The notes beneath the pieces are model-generated. The model saw nothing but the letters and a program-made list of their open reading frames with translations. It was not told where the DNA came from and made no database searches. A stretch of 64,000 nt of DNA from Rhodospirillaceae bacterium (lineage in GTDB: Bacteria; Pseudomonadota; Alphaproteobacteria; Rhodospirillales; Rhodospirillaceae). The stretch is taken from contig JAQWRV010000017.1 in NCBI GenBank assembly GCA_029243545.1, positions 1 through 64,000 on the forward strand, written 5' to 3'. Shown in pieces: positions 35,040-43,375 of this stretch. Made by a program: the position numbers and the translations under genes. Every line of letters begins with the position of its first letter. Position 1 is the first letter of the stretch.

Positions 35040-36110
35040 ATGGCTGATAACACTACTAATGCTGTGGCACAGGGTTCAGGTCCGGGTGGTAGAGCCATGT
35101 CCCAAGATGTAACGGTAATGGACCTATGGCTGGTGATTCGCTCTTACCGGCGATTTGCTGCGACCATGATCGTGCTTTCCATCGCCATGGGCGTGGCTCT
35201 CGCCGTTGTGTTGCCGCCTGTCCATAATTACACCACGGCCATCGAAATCGGTAAGCAGATTCAGAATGACGAGATTCTTCCAATCGAAGCCCCAACGACG
35301 GTGTCTGATAAACTGGTAACCGGGTATATCCCGCTCATTACCAATCAGTTTGTGCAACAAAATCCGGATGGACCGAAAGAATATGCCATTGAGGTGAGTG
35401 GGTCCGAGAACAGCCAAATTGTTAAGCTTCTTTCGGAAGCCCCGGCCGATCAGAGCGCGTTGATTTCTGATCTCCACAATCAAGTCGTTCAAACTCTGGT
35501 GGAAGATCATAACCGCAGCGTTGATGAGGTGCGGGCTAATGCCAAAATCGCATTAGCCGAGGCGGAGCAGAAGCTTGGAGAGATGGTGGCGCAGCAACGT
35601 GCACTGACGGGCCACTTATCATCAATTAGCGACACTCTGGTTTCACTTGACGACTATGCGGCCGAACTCAAAGACCGTGTTGCCAATGCCGAGGGTGAGA
35701 TTGAAGCATTACAAGCGCGCGGCGGAAACAGTAGTGACCGGTCAACTCAAATTCTCATGCTGTCCAACCAGATCGGTGTTTGGCGCACAGTGCTGGTGAA
35801 TATTGAGAACCAAGACAAGGTTAGTATTTTTGTGATTCGGGCAGACGCGCAGGTCAAACTCGAAAACAACGCTCAAGAACAAAAGACTGCGCAAAACGAG
35901 ATTGAATACCGCCTGACCAACCTAGAAAATATCCAAGCTACTCGTGCCCTTGGCCAGGGCACTGTTCGATCGCTCAAACCGGTGGCGCCGAATAAACCGT
36001 TGATCGTTGCCGTGGCCCTCGTTGCTGGCGTTCTTCTCGCTGTTGTTGGCGCCCTGGTGCTTGATTTTCTCAAGCGTGCCGGACAAATCGAGCAAATGTC
36101 GCAGCAATAA
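35040..36110 (+). CDS. Wzz-type polysaccharide chain-length protein
   Basis: 356 residues. A cytoplasmic tail with VTVMDLWLVIRSYRR precedes helix 1 (FAATMIVLSIAMGVALAVVL, about 43-62). The periplasmic part (65-310) is mostly coiled coil (EVRANAKIALAEAEQKLGEM). A Pro-rich turn SLKPVAPNKP leads into helix 2 (LIVAVALVAGVLLAVVGALV). This is the PCP/Wzz layout. No tyrosine kinase domain is fused and none is encoded nearby, so it fits PCP-1 (O-antigen type) rather than capsule PCP-2a. ATG with AAGGA upstream. Confidence 0.87.
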   Translation: MADNTTNAVAQGSGPGGRAMSQDVTVMDLWLVIRSYRRFAATMIVLSIAMGVALAVVLPPVHNYTTAIEIGKQIQNDEILPIEAPTTVSDKLVTGYIPLITNQFVQQNPDGPKEYAIEVSGSENSQIVKLLSEAPADQSALISDLHNQVVQTLVEDHNRSVDEVRANAKIALAEAEQKLGEMVAQQRALTGHLSSISDTLVSLDDYAAELKDRVANAEGEIEALQARGGNSSDRSTQILMLSNQIGVWRTVLVNIENQDKVSIFVIRADAQVKLENNAQEQKTAQNEIEYRLTNLENIQATRALGQGTVRSLKPVAPNKPLIVAVALVAGVLLAVVGALVLDFLKRAGQIEQMSQQ

Positions 36111-36191
36111 AGCCAATCTTGCAAAAGGGTTTGGTTCAGACTTTGATCCGTGCATTTGCGCGCAAGCTAATCTTAGAATCTGGGTCTGACT

Positions 36192-36230
36192 ACGGCGCTG
36201 TTGTTCTGCCTGACGCTTAGGCTGCGCCGT
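36192..36230. terminator. terminator-like hairpin between convergent genes
   Basis: ACGGCGC (36192-36198) pairs fully with GCGCCGT (36224-36230), with an inner GCCT/AGGC stem. It starts seven bases after the stop of the minus-strand aminotransferase gene and 82 bases after the wzz stop. No T run on either side, so its role is uncertain. Confidence 0.4.
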
Positions 36231-36236
36231 CTTAAC

Positions 36237-37418
36237 TCAACGGTTAGCGGCCTCGAGCGCGGTCCGCAAGGCATTAGCCATAAAAGCCACATTGCCCTCT
36301 GTAAGGGTGGGGTGTACCGGCAGCATAATCGTGTAGTCTGCAATTGCAGCTGCATGGGGACGCTTGTTTGCCGTGCTGATGTTAGCATTGGCAAATGCGG
36401 CTTCTCCCGAAATATCAGGGCAGGCCCCTACGCGAGCAGGCACACCCCTCACATTAAGGTGGTTAACAATGCGGTCGCGTGTCCAGTTGTCAGCCAATTC
36501 TTCTGGGTCTAACAGCACATAGTATTTGTAGTAGCTATGGCGCATGTTTTCAGGAGGAGTTAGGTCCTGGACAACCTGTAATTCACGAATAGCATCTGTC
36601 AGCGTTTCTGCATTTGCGCGTCGCCGGTCAACCCAGCCCTCTAGTTTGCGCAACTGAATCCGGCCGATGGCTGACTGTGCTTCAGTCATGCGCCAATTCG
36701 TGGAAAACCGGTCAACCAGCCACTTAAAACCTGATGATGGATCATCAGCATGAGCACGGTCATAGTCCCCGCCGTGATCGCGCAAAGACCACATCTTCTT
36801 ATGAAGGCCAGTATTATTAGTTATGACAAGGCCGCCTTCACCACCAGTCGAAATGATCTTGTCCTGGCAGAATGAGAAGCATCCAATATCTCCAAATGTT
36901 CCGACAGGCTTGCCGTTGTACAACGCACCATGAGCTTGGGCGCAATCTTCAATGACGGCCAGGCCCGACGCGCGGGCGGCGGACATGATCGAGTTCATGT
37001 TCGCCGGCCAGCCAGCCAAATGAACAGGAATCAATGCCCGGGTGCGGTCACTGAGGACAGCCGCAATACTGTCTTCATCAAGATTCTGTGAGAGTGGATC
37101 AATGTCTGCGACCACGGGCGTTGCACCACATCGTGCTACCGCCGCAGCCGTTGCAACAAATGTGCGCGCCGGAACGATGACTTCATCCCCAGGTCCAATG
37201 TCTAGAGCCTCAAGAGCTAGTTCTAAGGCGGCGGTGCCGTTCGCAACTGTCAGGGAGTGAGCGACTCCTGAACTGGCCGCATATTCTTGTTCAAAAGCTT
37301 GACCCTGCTCTCCGGTTTTGTAGTTGACTCGGCCTGACTTAAGAACATCGGTGACGGCTTCAATTTCGTCGTCATCGAAAAACGGCCAGGGCGCGAGGTG
37401 GGAGTCAGGCTGCGTCAT
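36237..37418 (-). CDS. DegT/DnrJ/EryC1/StrS family sugar aminotransferase
   Basis: 393 residues, PLP enzyme making an amino sugar nucleotide. Seen: an N-terminal WPFFDDDEIEAVTDVLKSGR typical of the family, NGTAALELALEALDIGPGDE, VIEDCAQAHGALYNGK (cofactor Asp) and GCFSFCQDKIISTGGEGG with the PLP Lys. The C-terminal half has NWRMTEAQSAIGRIQLRKLE. The product sugar cannot be told; no nucleotide-sugar dehydratase is present in the window, so the precursor is made elsewhere. Confidence 0.92.
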   Translation of the reverse strand: MTQPDSHLAPWPFFDDDEIEAVTDVLKSGRVNYKTGEQGQAFEQEYAASSGVAHSLTVANGTAALELALEALDIGPGDEVIVPARTFVATAAAVARCGATPVVADIDPLSQNLDEDSIAAVLSDRTRALIPVHLAGWPANMNSIMSAARASGLAVIEDCAQAHGALYNGKPVGTFGDIGCFSFCQDKIISTGGEGGLVITNNTGLHKKMWSLRDHGGDYDRAHADDPSSGFKWLVDRFSTNWRMTEAQSAIGRIQLRKLEGWVDRRRANAETLTDAIRELQVVQDLTPPENMRHSYYKYYVLLDPEELADNWTRDRIVNHLNVRGVPARVGACPDISGEAAFANANISTANKRPHAAAIADYTIMLPVHPTLTEGNVAFMANALRTALEAANR

Positions 37419-37460
37419 GAAAGTAGGTCGTGATCCAGTGTTGAGGTTTTACCAGTTCGT

Positions 37461-38795
37461 TCATGAGCTGGCATGTGAAGCGATGCTGGTTTGCCCGACC
37501 TTCGTCTTGGCGTCAATGGCCGCTATTGTTTCACTTAAATCCTCAAGCGTACTCGTCGTGACATTCTCTAGCGTATACAGGTAGTGATACTGCTCCACAT
37601 CCTTCATGACTGCTGTACTTATAGCCACCACTTGGCATCCAAGATGCGCGGCGTCCAATAAGAGTGTAGAGACGGTCCCAACAATAATTTTATGATCAAG
37701 CAGGAAAGTACGCGCCGGCTTTGAGTCGGGCGATTCAATTTTGACATCGCTCGAGAGCCCCGGGCGTATCGTATTGAAATCGTCCGCATAAAAAGGGTGA
37801 GCGCGAATAGTTACGTTGTTGGTTTTGGCCAGGCGGTTTATGGCATCTGCAAATTGCACCGCAGCGCCTTCCCGACTATCCTTTTGGCTGACCAAAGTCG
37901 CAATATGGGGCGCCGCAATACCTACCCCGCAGGGTTGGTGGTTGTCTAAATGGGCGCGCTCAGCCGTGCTCAACACAAACCCGGGGTTTGTAAAGCATTG
38001 AAAGTCAGACCGGGCGTGTTCTTCGCGAAACAGATCGGCGTAGTATTCGTTCCAGCAATAGCACCGATCGACCTCGAAGAATGCATGTTTGGCGTAGTAG
38101 TGCTTGTCGCCGTGCATAACGTTATAGGTTTCGATCCCGCAGGCGTTCATCGCTTGGGTTATGATGGACAAACCGCAACTGAATTCCCAATACACAAGAA
38201 TAAACTTCGGTGAATACCGCATAACAGCACCGCGCACGGCAGCAACATCAACCGCGCACTTGAGAGCGAGTTGGAACGGAAAGGGTGTCCGTTGTGCAAT
38301 AGACTGAGCCAAGAGCTGCAAAATTAAGACTGAGTCATTTGACGAAAGGCGATGATGGTCGAGTGGTTGCGTGGCTATGGACTTGCCAGTTAATCCATCT
38401 GGCACCACAAAAATCTCTGGATTGTTTTTCCAGCGACTTGCGAAAACGAGTTGTAGCCCGTCTAACGCCCGGCTGTCTCGTGATCCGCCTTGGAGCACAT
38501 ACGTCGCCCAACAGCCCAGCAGAAAAAAGGGCAAAACAAAGAAACTCGCAATCTCGAAGGTCCAAACACTGACGCGTGGACGCATCGCGAGGTGGGCACG
38601 GTACTGCGCCATCGCGCGCGAGAACCGGCGCTGCCTGCCGTCTGGTTTTTGCAGAGACGTGTGCATTTCAGTCCAGATGTCAGAAATAATCTTTTCGTCG
38701 ATGGCCCGGTTATATTCGTACCGATAGCCGAGTGCGTTCATGCGCAAACGCGATATGAACTTTCGGAGGTCACTCAACACGCGGCTCACAATCAA
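37461..38795 (-). CDS. putative glycosyltransferase-like protein of the polysaccharide locus
   Basis: 444 residues. A hydrophobic segment SFFVLPFFLLGCWATYVLQG (about 84-103) sits between an N-terminal basic region and a Rossmann-like C-terminal half with YNVMHGDKHYYAKHAFFEVD, VTIRAHPFYADDF and IIVGTVSTLLLDAAHLGCQV. The 'HGD/HP' and late 'STLLLDA...G' phrases recall capsule polysaccharide/CDP-glycerol transferase-type GT-B proteins. Exact family not assigned. Overlaps the gene upstream by four bases (ATGA), so the two are coupled. Confidence 0.68.
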   Translation of the reverse strand: MIVSRVLSDLRKFISRLRMNALGYRYEYNRAIDEKIISDIWTEMHTSLQKPDGRQRRFSRAMAQYRAHLAMRPRVSVWTFEIASFFVLPFFLLGCWATYVLQGGSRDSRALDGLQLVFASRWKNNPEIFVVPDGLTGKSIATQPLDHHRLSSNDSVLILQLLAQSIAQRTPFPFQLALKCAVDVAAVRGAVMRYSPKFILVYWEFSCGLSIITQAMNACGIETYNVMHGDKHYYAKHAFFEVDRCYCWNEYYADLFREEHARSDFQCFTNPGFVLSTAERAHLDNHQPCGVGIAAPHIATLVSQKDSREGAAVQFADAINRLAKTNNVTIRAHPFYADDFNTIRPGLSSDVKIESPDSKPARTFLLDHKIIVGTVSTLLLDAAHLGCQVVAISTAVMKDVEQYHYLYTLENVTTSTLEDLSETIAAIDAKTKVGQTSIASHASS

Positions 38796-40453
38796 GGCGT
38801 CTCTATTTGCAAGCCTGTGTCCACGGGCCTTCTCTGGTAGACGTGTACATTCCAGCCGCGAAACCCGGTGGATGCTGTGCGTGCGAAAGATTCTCCGATC
38901 GTCGCCTCCAAATTAGAGTCCCGATCACGCGGGTCTACTTGATAGACGATGGTGTCATAGGCCTTTGCGATCCAGTTATCCAATGTTTCGTCCGCCCACA
39001 ACCCTTCGCGCTCCAGATTGCCATAAGTTATTTGCCGTTCAGAGTCAGATAACCCTGGAGTCAGCACTCTGTAACTGTGCCGGAGGTTGAGTCCTTGAAC
39101 CGGAAAGCGCCGATCTGCAAGAAAAAGCGCATAAGGCACGGTCACAAGATCGTGGACGGGCAGTATAGATTTCGTAGGGTCCGTATTTTCTCTAAGAAAG
39201 GCGGCCAATTGCTCAGTTTCAACACGTTCAGGTATGGGGCGCGGCTCACTCAGCATGGCTTGAGGATAAAAGCGATACTCATCGCGTGTTGCTACCGACG
39301 AAGCGGACTGGTTATAGGCAATCACTGCGACTGCAAATAGACCAATGAGAACCCAACTCGGCAGCTTTTGGTCCTTAGACACATGAGCGATGACGGAGAC
39401 TGCGAGACCCGCACACAGAGCGCCAATGCCAGCATAAGACGCTGTATAAGGCAAGATACAGGTTTGGCAGTAGTCGAGGGATCCGACGTAATGCGTCGCT
39501 GACAAAAAGAAAAAGATGAGCGGCGCGACCCATAGTATGCGCAAGCCTTCGGGAGCAAGAATGACAACGGCGCCAGCAGCTAAGATTAATCCAGCATAAG
39601 GCAGTAGATACGCGTCGAGCAGATCTTCCAGTACAAACTTGCTAAAGGCAAGATTGAGGCCGACTGCACCAGTGGTATTTGTTTGAATGAGGGTTATGGG
39701 GTCATTGATTAGATTGAGATTCGAGAGAAGGGGCGTAATAAGAGGTAACCGTATTGCATATGATAAAAGTCGGTCAGGGAACGTCAGAAGAATAGGCGCG
39801 GCAACTATGGCAATGCCGATCAAAACCGTTGCAAAATGGTTTGCGCGATTTTGACGAAGTCCGAGGATATAGACAGGTAGGAGTGCGACCAGCACCAGAA
39901 TCATATTCTGCCGGTAGAAATATAGAACGCCAAACAGAACGCCTAAACATAGTGACCGCCATTGTGTGGGCCTACTCACACCAATAACCACCATCCACAC
40001 AGCCAGCAGGCAGAGCAGTGATACGGTTGAAATAGGCGTGGCCGTTCCAAAATAAAACACTACAGCGGGCACCGTGAACAATGTTGCTGTTGCAATGGCG
40101 CTGGCGGTCCAATTTCCTGTGACCCGGCGGACAATATCAAAGATCACTATTCCGCTGAGCGCGCCAATACCAGCACTTAGCAAGCGGCCATAAGTCATCC
40201 CTGCGCCCATATACTTTTGCCATAAACCCAATTCATAGAAATAGAGCGGCATGTACCAGGTGGGGTCAGTGGCAGTGTACGGATTTACTTGGCCAGTTAC
40301 ATACCTGTACGATTTGACAAGGTAGGTGACTTCGTCAACCCAGGTGCGGGCATTGGTGACGGTGTCCATGACGCTGTAGAAATAGTACCCAAAAGACAAC
40401 GCAAGAAGTCCGGCAGCTATCCATCTGTCTTTATGGGTAAACAGTCCACTCAT
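38792..40453 (-). CDS. GT39-like membrane glycosyltransferase
   Basis: About 553 residues from the ATG at 40453; a TTG at 40507 would add 18. Eleven or more predicted helices and a soluble C-terminal domain. After helix 1 comes TNARTWVDEVTYLVKSYRYV, with the Asp-Glu pair that marks the lipid-sugar-using GT-C enzymes (ArnT/PMT_2), then LGLWQKYMGAGMTYGRLLSA. These enzymes take sugar from an isoprenoid phosphate and act on the periplasmic side. The C-terminal part (about 420-550) has LERVET-like and WADETLDNWIAKAYDTIVYQ text. Coupled to the downstream gene. Confidence 0.8.
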   Translation of the reverse strand: MSGLFTHKDRWIAAGLLALSFGYYFYSVMDTVTNARTWVDEVTYLVKSYRYVTGQVNPYTATDPTWYMPLYFYELGLWQKYMGAGMTYGRLLSAGIGALSGIVIFDIVRRVTGNWTASAIATATLFTVPAVVFYFGTATPISTVSLLCLLAVWMVVIGVSRPTQWRSLCLGVLFGVLYFYRQNMILVLVALLPVYILGLRQNRANHFATVLIGIAIVAAPILLTFPDRLLSYAIRLPLITPLLSNLNLINDPITLIQTNTTGAVGLNLAFSKFVLEDLLDAYLLPYAGLILAAGAVVILAPEGLRILWVAPLIFFFLSATHYVGSLDYCQTCILPYTASYAGIGALCAGLAVSVIAHVSKDQKLPSWVLIGLFAVAVIAYNQSASSVATRDEYRFYPQAMLSEPRPIPERVETEQLAAFLRENTDPTKSILPVHDLVTVPYALFLADRRFPVQGLNLRHSYRVLTPGLSDSERQITYGNLEREGLWADETLDNWIAKAYDTIVYQVDPRDRDSNLEATIGESFARTASTGFRGWNVHVYQRRPVDTGLQIETP

Positions 40454-40635
40454 AGCGGCTTGCCGTGTTTTAAGGGGGCGTGCAAAAGTGTTTGGTATTG
40501 GCGCCAAACGCTAAGATGCCGCAGGGGGCTGTGCTGGCTTGCGGTATATATAAGAATAGGCTTGGGTTCCATTCGCGCGATTGTAACCTGTTCTGCCTCT
40601 AACGTGAACGTGCAGTTGTTGAAACCCCGTCTGAT

Positions 40636-41754
40636 ATGAAAAATAAACCTCTAACCGAGAACGATAAGCCTCAGCCTTTGGTTCCACACCTTATTATGGG
40701 AACCATAGCGCTGGCCTTTGGTCTTCATGTTTTCTTGTTTCTGTTTTATGCCGCGCCGTCTCCACTAGAGGAAGGTTATCAGTCGCAGACAGGCAGTCTT
40801 TCGGCTTTTTCCACGCTGATGGCGGCATGGGAAAAAATCTTCGGAAGATCCCCGTTTTCTGCCCGGCTGCCATCGGCTTTTTGTGCAATGGCGGTTATTT
40901 TTATCGTTTCCCGGATCGGGCAGCGCTGGAGTAGTGACCAGTCAGCAAGTGCCGCGCTGCCCTTGGGTTTGGTGTTGTTTCCAACCGCTGCCTATGTGTT
41001 TGCATTGGCGACGCCTCATGCGCTCACCACGCTCCTCTTCGTCTACGTGCTGCACTTAGCTCAGTTGTCCCGTACAACGCGGCCCGAGATGGTGATCGGA
41101 GCGGCAGGCATTCTTTGTGCGTTGATCCCATACTTGCATGTAACAGGACTAAGTCTTTCCGTGGTGTGCATTTGCTTGGTCATTGTGCAGCGAGGTATAA
41201 ACCGTGAAACACTTGTTTTCGCTGCCACGGCGGTCATTTCATTTGTCGCGTTGAGCCTGATATTCGCTATACCATTTGGCACACGAGCAGGGCCCCTTTC
41301 GCTTGGCGTAACTAGCGGCGCCCTATCGGACGCTTCAGTGTTCAAGAGTTATGCCATGATTTGGGTTGCTCAAGCCTTCTCCGCGATAGCTTTGATCGGA
41401 TCACGTCCCCTGCGGGACTTGTTAGGGCGCTCTGGGCTTCATCGCTCTGTAGTGTTATTGGCGGGTTTTGCTTTCGTCTCTGGTTGGGTAAGCTTTGTTC
41501 ACGATCCATCTGTTGAAAGCGCTAAAGTTGCGTTCAGCGCTGTTCTTATTGTTGGTGTGTTGGCGGCGTTACCTATGGTGATGTGGATAAGGCTGGTCAT
41601 GCCCAAGCTGCAGTCCATTTTCATTTGGATTGCCCTCCCGGTGATTATGTACAGCTGTTTTTGGGTTATTCTCGGCCCGGTCGACTTGAACGGGTTTCCC
41701 TATGATCAACTGATGCCCACAACCATAATATCAGGAGCGCAATCGCCAAGGTAG
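40636..41754 (+). CDS. short GT39-like membrane protein
   Basis: 372 residues, about nine helices. After helix 1 the text APSPLEEGYQSQTGSLSAFS and FGRSPFSARLPSAFCAMAVI lines up with the first periplasmic loop of ArnT/PMT_2 enzymes ('FGxSxFxxRLPSAL'), with EE in place of the usual DE. It lacks the soluble C-terminal domain of the family and is shorter than ArnT (about 550). It could be a smaller GT-C enzyme or an inactive partner. It diverges from the longer GT39-like gene and its 3' end overlaps the flippase gene on the other strand by 24 bases. Confidence 0.7.
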   Translation: MKNKPLTENDKPQPLVPHLIMGTIALAFGLHVFLFLFYAAPSPLEEGYQSQTGSLSAFSTLMAAWEKIFGRSPFSARLPSAFCAMAVIFIVSRIGQRWSSDQSASAALPLGLVLFPTAAYVFALATPHALTTLLFVYVLHLAQLSRTTRPEMVIGAAGILCALIPYLHVTGLSLSVVCICLVIVQRGINRETLVFAATAVISFVALSLIFAIPFGTRAGPLSLGVTSGALSDASVFKSYAMIWVAQAFSAIALIGSRPLRDLLGRSGLHRSVVLLAGFAFVSGWVSFVHDPSVESAKVAFSAVLIVGVLAALPMVMWIRLVMPKLQSIFIWIALPVIMYSCFWVILGPVDLNGFPYDQLMPTTIISGAQSPR

Positions 41755-43014
41755 GGGCGACCGGCATACTGTTACTGTGGTTACGGCAAGAAAACCAAGG
41801 GTATATGCGACAAAGGTTGCTTGCGCTGCGCCGATTAAACCGTTTGATTGAATGAGAACGTAGGTCAACCCGACATTAAAGATGGCGGCGCCGGCACTTG
41901 AGATGGAAACCCAGGCTGTGTCTTCGCTGAAGTATAGATACGACGCGCTCAAAGACCACAAACCCTGCGCGACAAAAGCAGCGACAATCCATGCGAATAC
42001 AGGCGTTGCTGCGATATAGGTCTCACCGAAAATCCAAGGCAGAGCAAACCAGCCGACGGTGGCAAACCCTATGCCCGCGACGACATAGATCAAGGCAATT
42101 GCATACCCCGCCTTCATAGCTGAATGAAGCGACTCTTTTGATCCGTCTTTCAGCCGCTCGTAGAACCAAGGGGTCCAGGCGCGGTTGACAGACGTAGACA
42201 AGAGAAACATCACCTGCCCCACCTGATAACCGATGGTGTAAATGCCGGCTGCGGCATCATTGATGAGGTTTACAAGAAGAATGCGGTCGGTTGCTGTCAC
42301 CAATGCTGCACCGATCATGTGCGGCACAAGGGGTGCGCCGTAGCGGACAATATGAGTAAGGTGATTTTTACCGAAATGCGGTGCGATAAGCCCGTTGCGC
42401 CACAGCCAAATCAATCCGGCAACGGCGACACTGCCATGGGTGATTACGAGGACCGTGATGAGGTCTGTCCATCCAGCCAAGCCGGACAGCACGAAGACCA
42501 ACAGTAATCCATTGAGGATGAGCGCCCGGCCTATGCGCCAAATCCCGAACTGAGTAGGCCTGTTCGCCATCTGATGTAAGACGAGAATCAATCCGATGAT
42601 CGTCTGCGACCAGGCCACAAGAATCCACGCCCAGAACCAGGGCCCTGGCACCGGGATAACAGATGCCAAAGTTGGCGCCAGGAAGGTCAGCGCAACGTAT
42701 AGAAGGGCGGCAAGGCACCCGGTTAGGCCGAGACCGGTGGCGATGTATGCGGGGTAATCCGTATCGGTCCTGTCGACAAACCGCCGGCCCGCGGCGGTCT
42801 CGAACCCGAGGCCGATCAACGGCATCAGCAAATTTATGCCAACAATAAAAATGGCGTAAACCCCGTAATCTGAAGGCGCTACTGTTCGCGTGATGACCGG
42901 AACAGCCAGAAGCGGGAAAAGCGCAGCGAAGCCGTTAATGATGACATAGAGGCCTGCCTCGCCCAGCAAGGGGAGGGCTAGAAGGCGCGGGATGAGGCGG
43001 TTCAAGGCTCTCAA
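41731..43014 (-). CDS. Wzx-like oligosaccharide flippase (MOP superfamily)
   Basis: 427 residues, twelve predicted helices. N-terminal EAGLYVIINGFAALFPLLAV and PVITRTVAPSDYGVYAIF are the usual Wzx start (a Pro-rich helix then 'L.p.dyG.y'). The middle has VRYGAPLVPHMIGAALVTAT with DRILLVNLINDAAAGIYTIG, the second-half MOP motif. It moves the undecaprenyl-linked repeat unit across the inner membrane. With the Wzy-like and Wzz proteins this completes a Wzx/Wzy route. Confidence 0.9.
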   Translation of the reverse strand: MRALNRLIPRLLALPLLGEAGLYVIINGFAALFPLLAVPVITRTVAPSDYGVYAIFIVGINLLMPLIGLGFETAAGRRFVDRTDTDYPAYIATGLGLTGCLAALLYVALTFLAPTLASVIPVPGPWFWAWILVAWSQTIIGLILVLHQMANRPTQFGIWRIGRALILNGLLLVFVLSGLAGWTDLITVLVITHGSVAVAGLIWLWRNGLIAPHFGKNHLTHIVRYGAPLVPHMIGAALVTATDRILLVNLINDAAAGIYTIGYQVGQVMFLLSTSVNRAWTPWFYERLKDGSKESLHSAMKAGYAIALIYVVAGIGFATVGWFALPWIFGETYIAATPVFAWIVAAFVAQGLWSLSASYLYFSEDTAWVSISSAGAAIFNVGLTYVLIQSNGLIGAAQATFVAYTLGFLAVTTVTVCRSPLPWRLRS

Positions 43015-43185
43015 ACTCCAAGCTTTTCTGCCAGATTCACATCGATTCCTTTGATTCGGGGCTTAAATTATGGCCCCGCACTTCATAAATGCCATAACCC
43101 CCTGTTAAGGGAAAGCTGCTAAGCCCTTGTTTTATTGTGGCATCCCTGGCCCAAACATATGCGTTTATGGACAAGGAGGCCTCTC

Positions 43186-43299
43186 ATGGTCCATATTATC
43201 TTTATCACATGGAAGACTCGCCTGGTGGCAGGCACACGTTTGACCCGAGGTTGGCGCGTTTCGGCAATGCTGTTTCGCACCCCTGTTGTTTACAGGTGA
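43186..43299 (+). CDS. possible 37-residue small protein or leader peptide
   Basis: ATG at 43186 is preceded by AAGGAGG with a six-base spacer, one of the strongest ribosome sites in the window. The frame gives MVHIIFITWKTRLVAGTRLT, then RGWRVSAMLFRTPVVYR and TGA. It has eight Arg/Lys and a hydrophobic start, and it ends 77 bases before the subtilase start, so it could be a leader or a small membrane-associated peptide. No family is recognised. The bases from 43015 to 43185 show no other gene. Confidence 0.4.
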   Translation: MVHIIFITWKTRLVAGTRLTRGWRVSAMLFRTPVVYR

Positions 43300-43375
43300 A
43301 TTGTCGAGCGGTTGTCTGTCTCCCCTGAAAAATAACGGCGTGTGACATTCTATGGTGCTTGGGACCGCATATTTC

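Noticed and set aside
40540-40565. TATATATAAGAATA in the divergent region between the GT39-like genes as a -10 element.
   Set aside because: No convincing -35 at the proper distance; AT-rich text alone is not enough.
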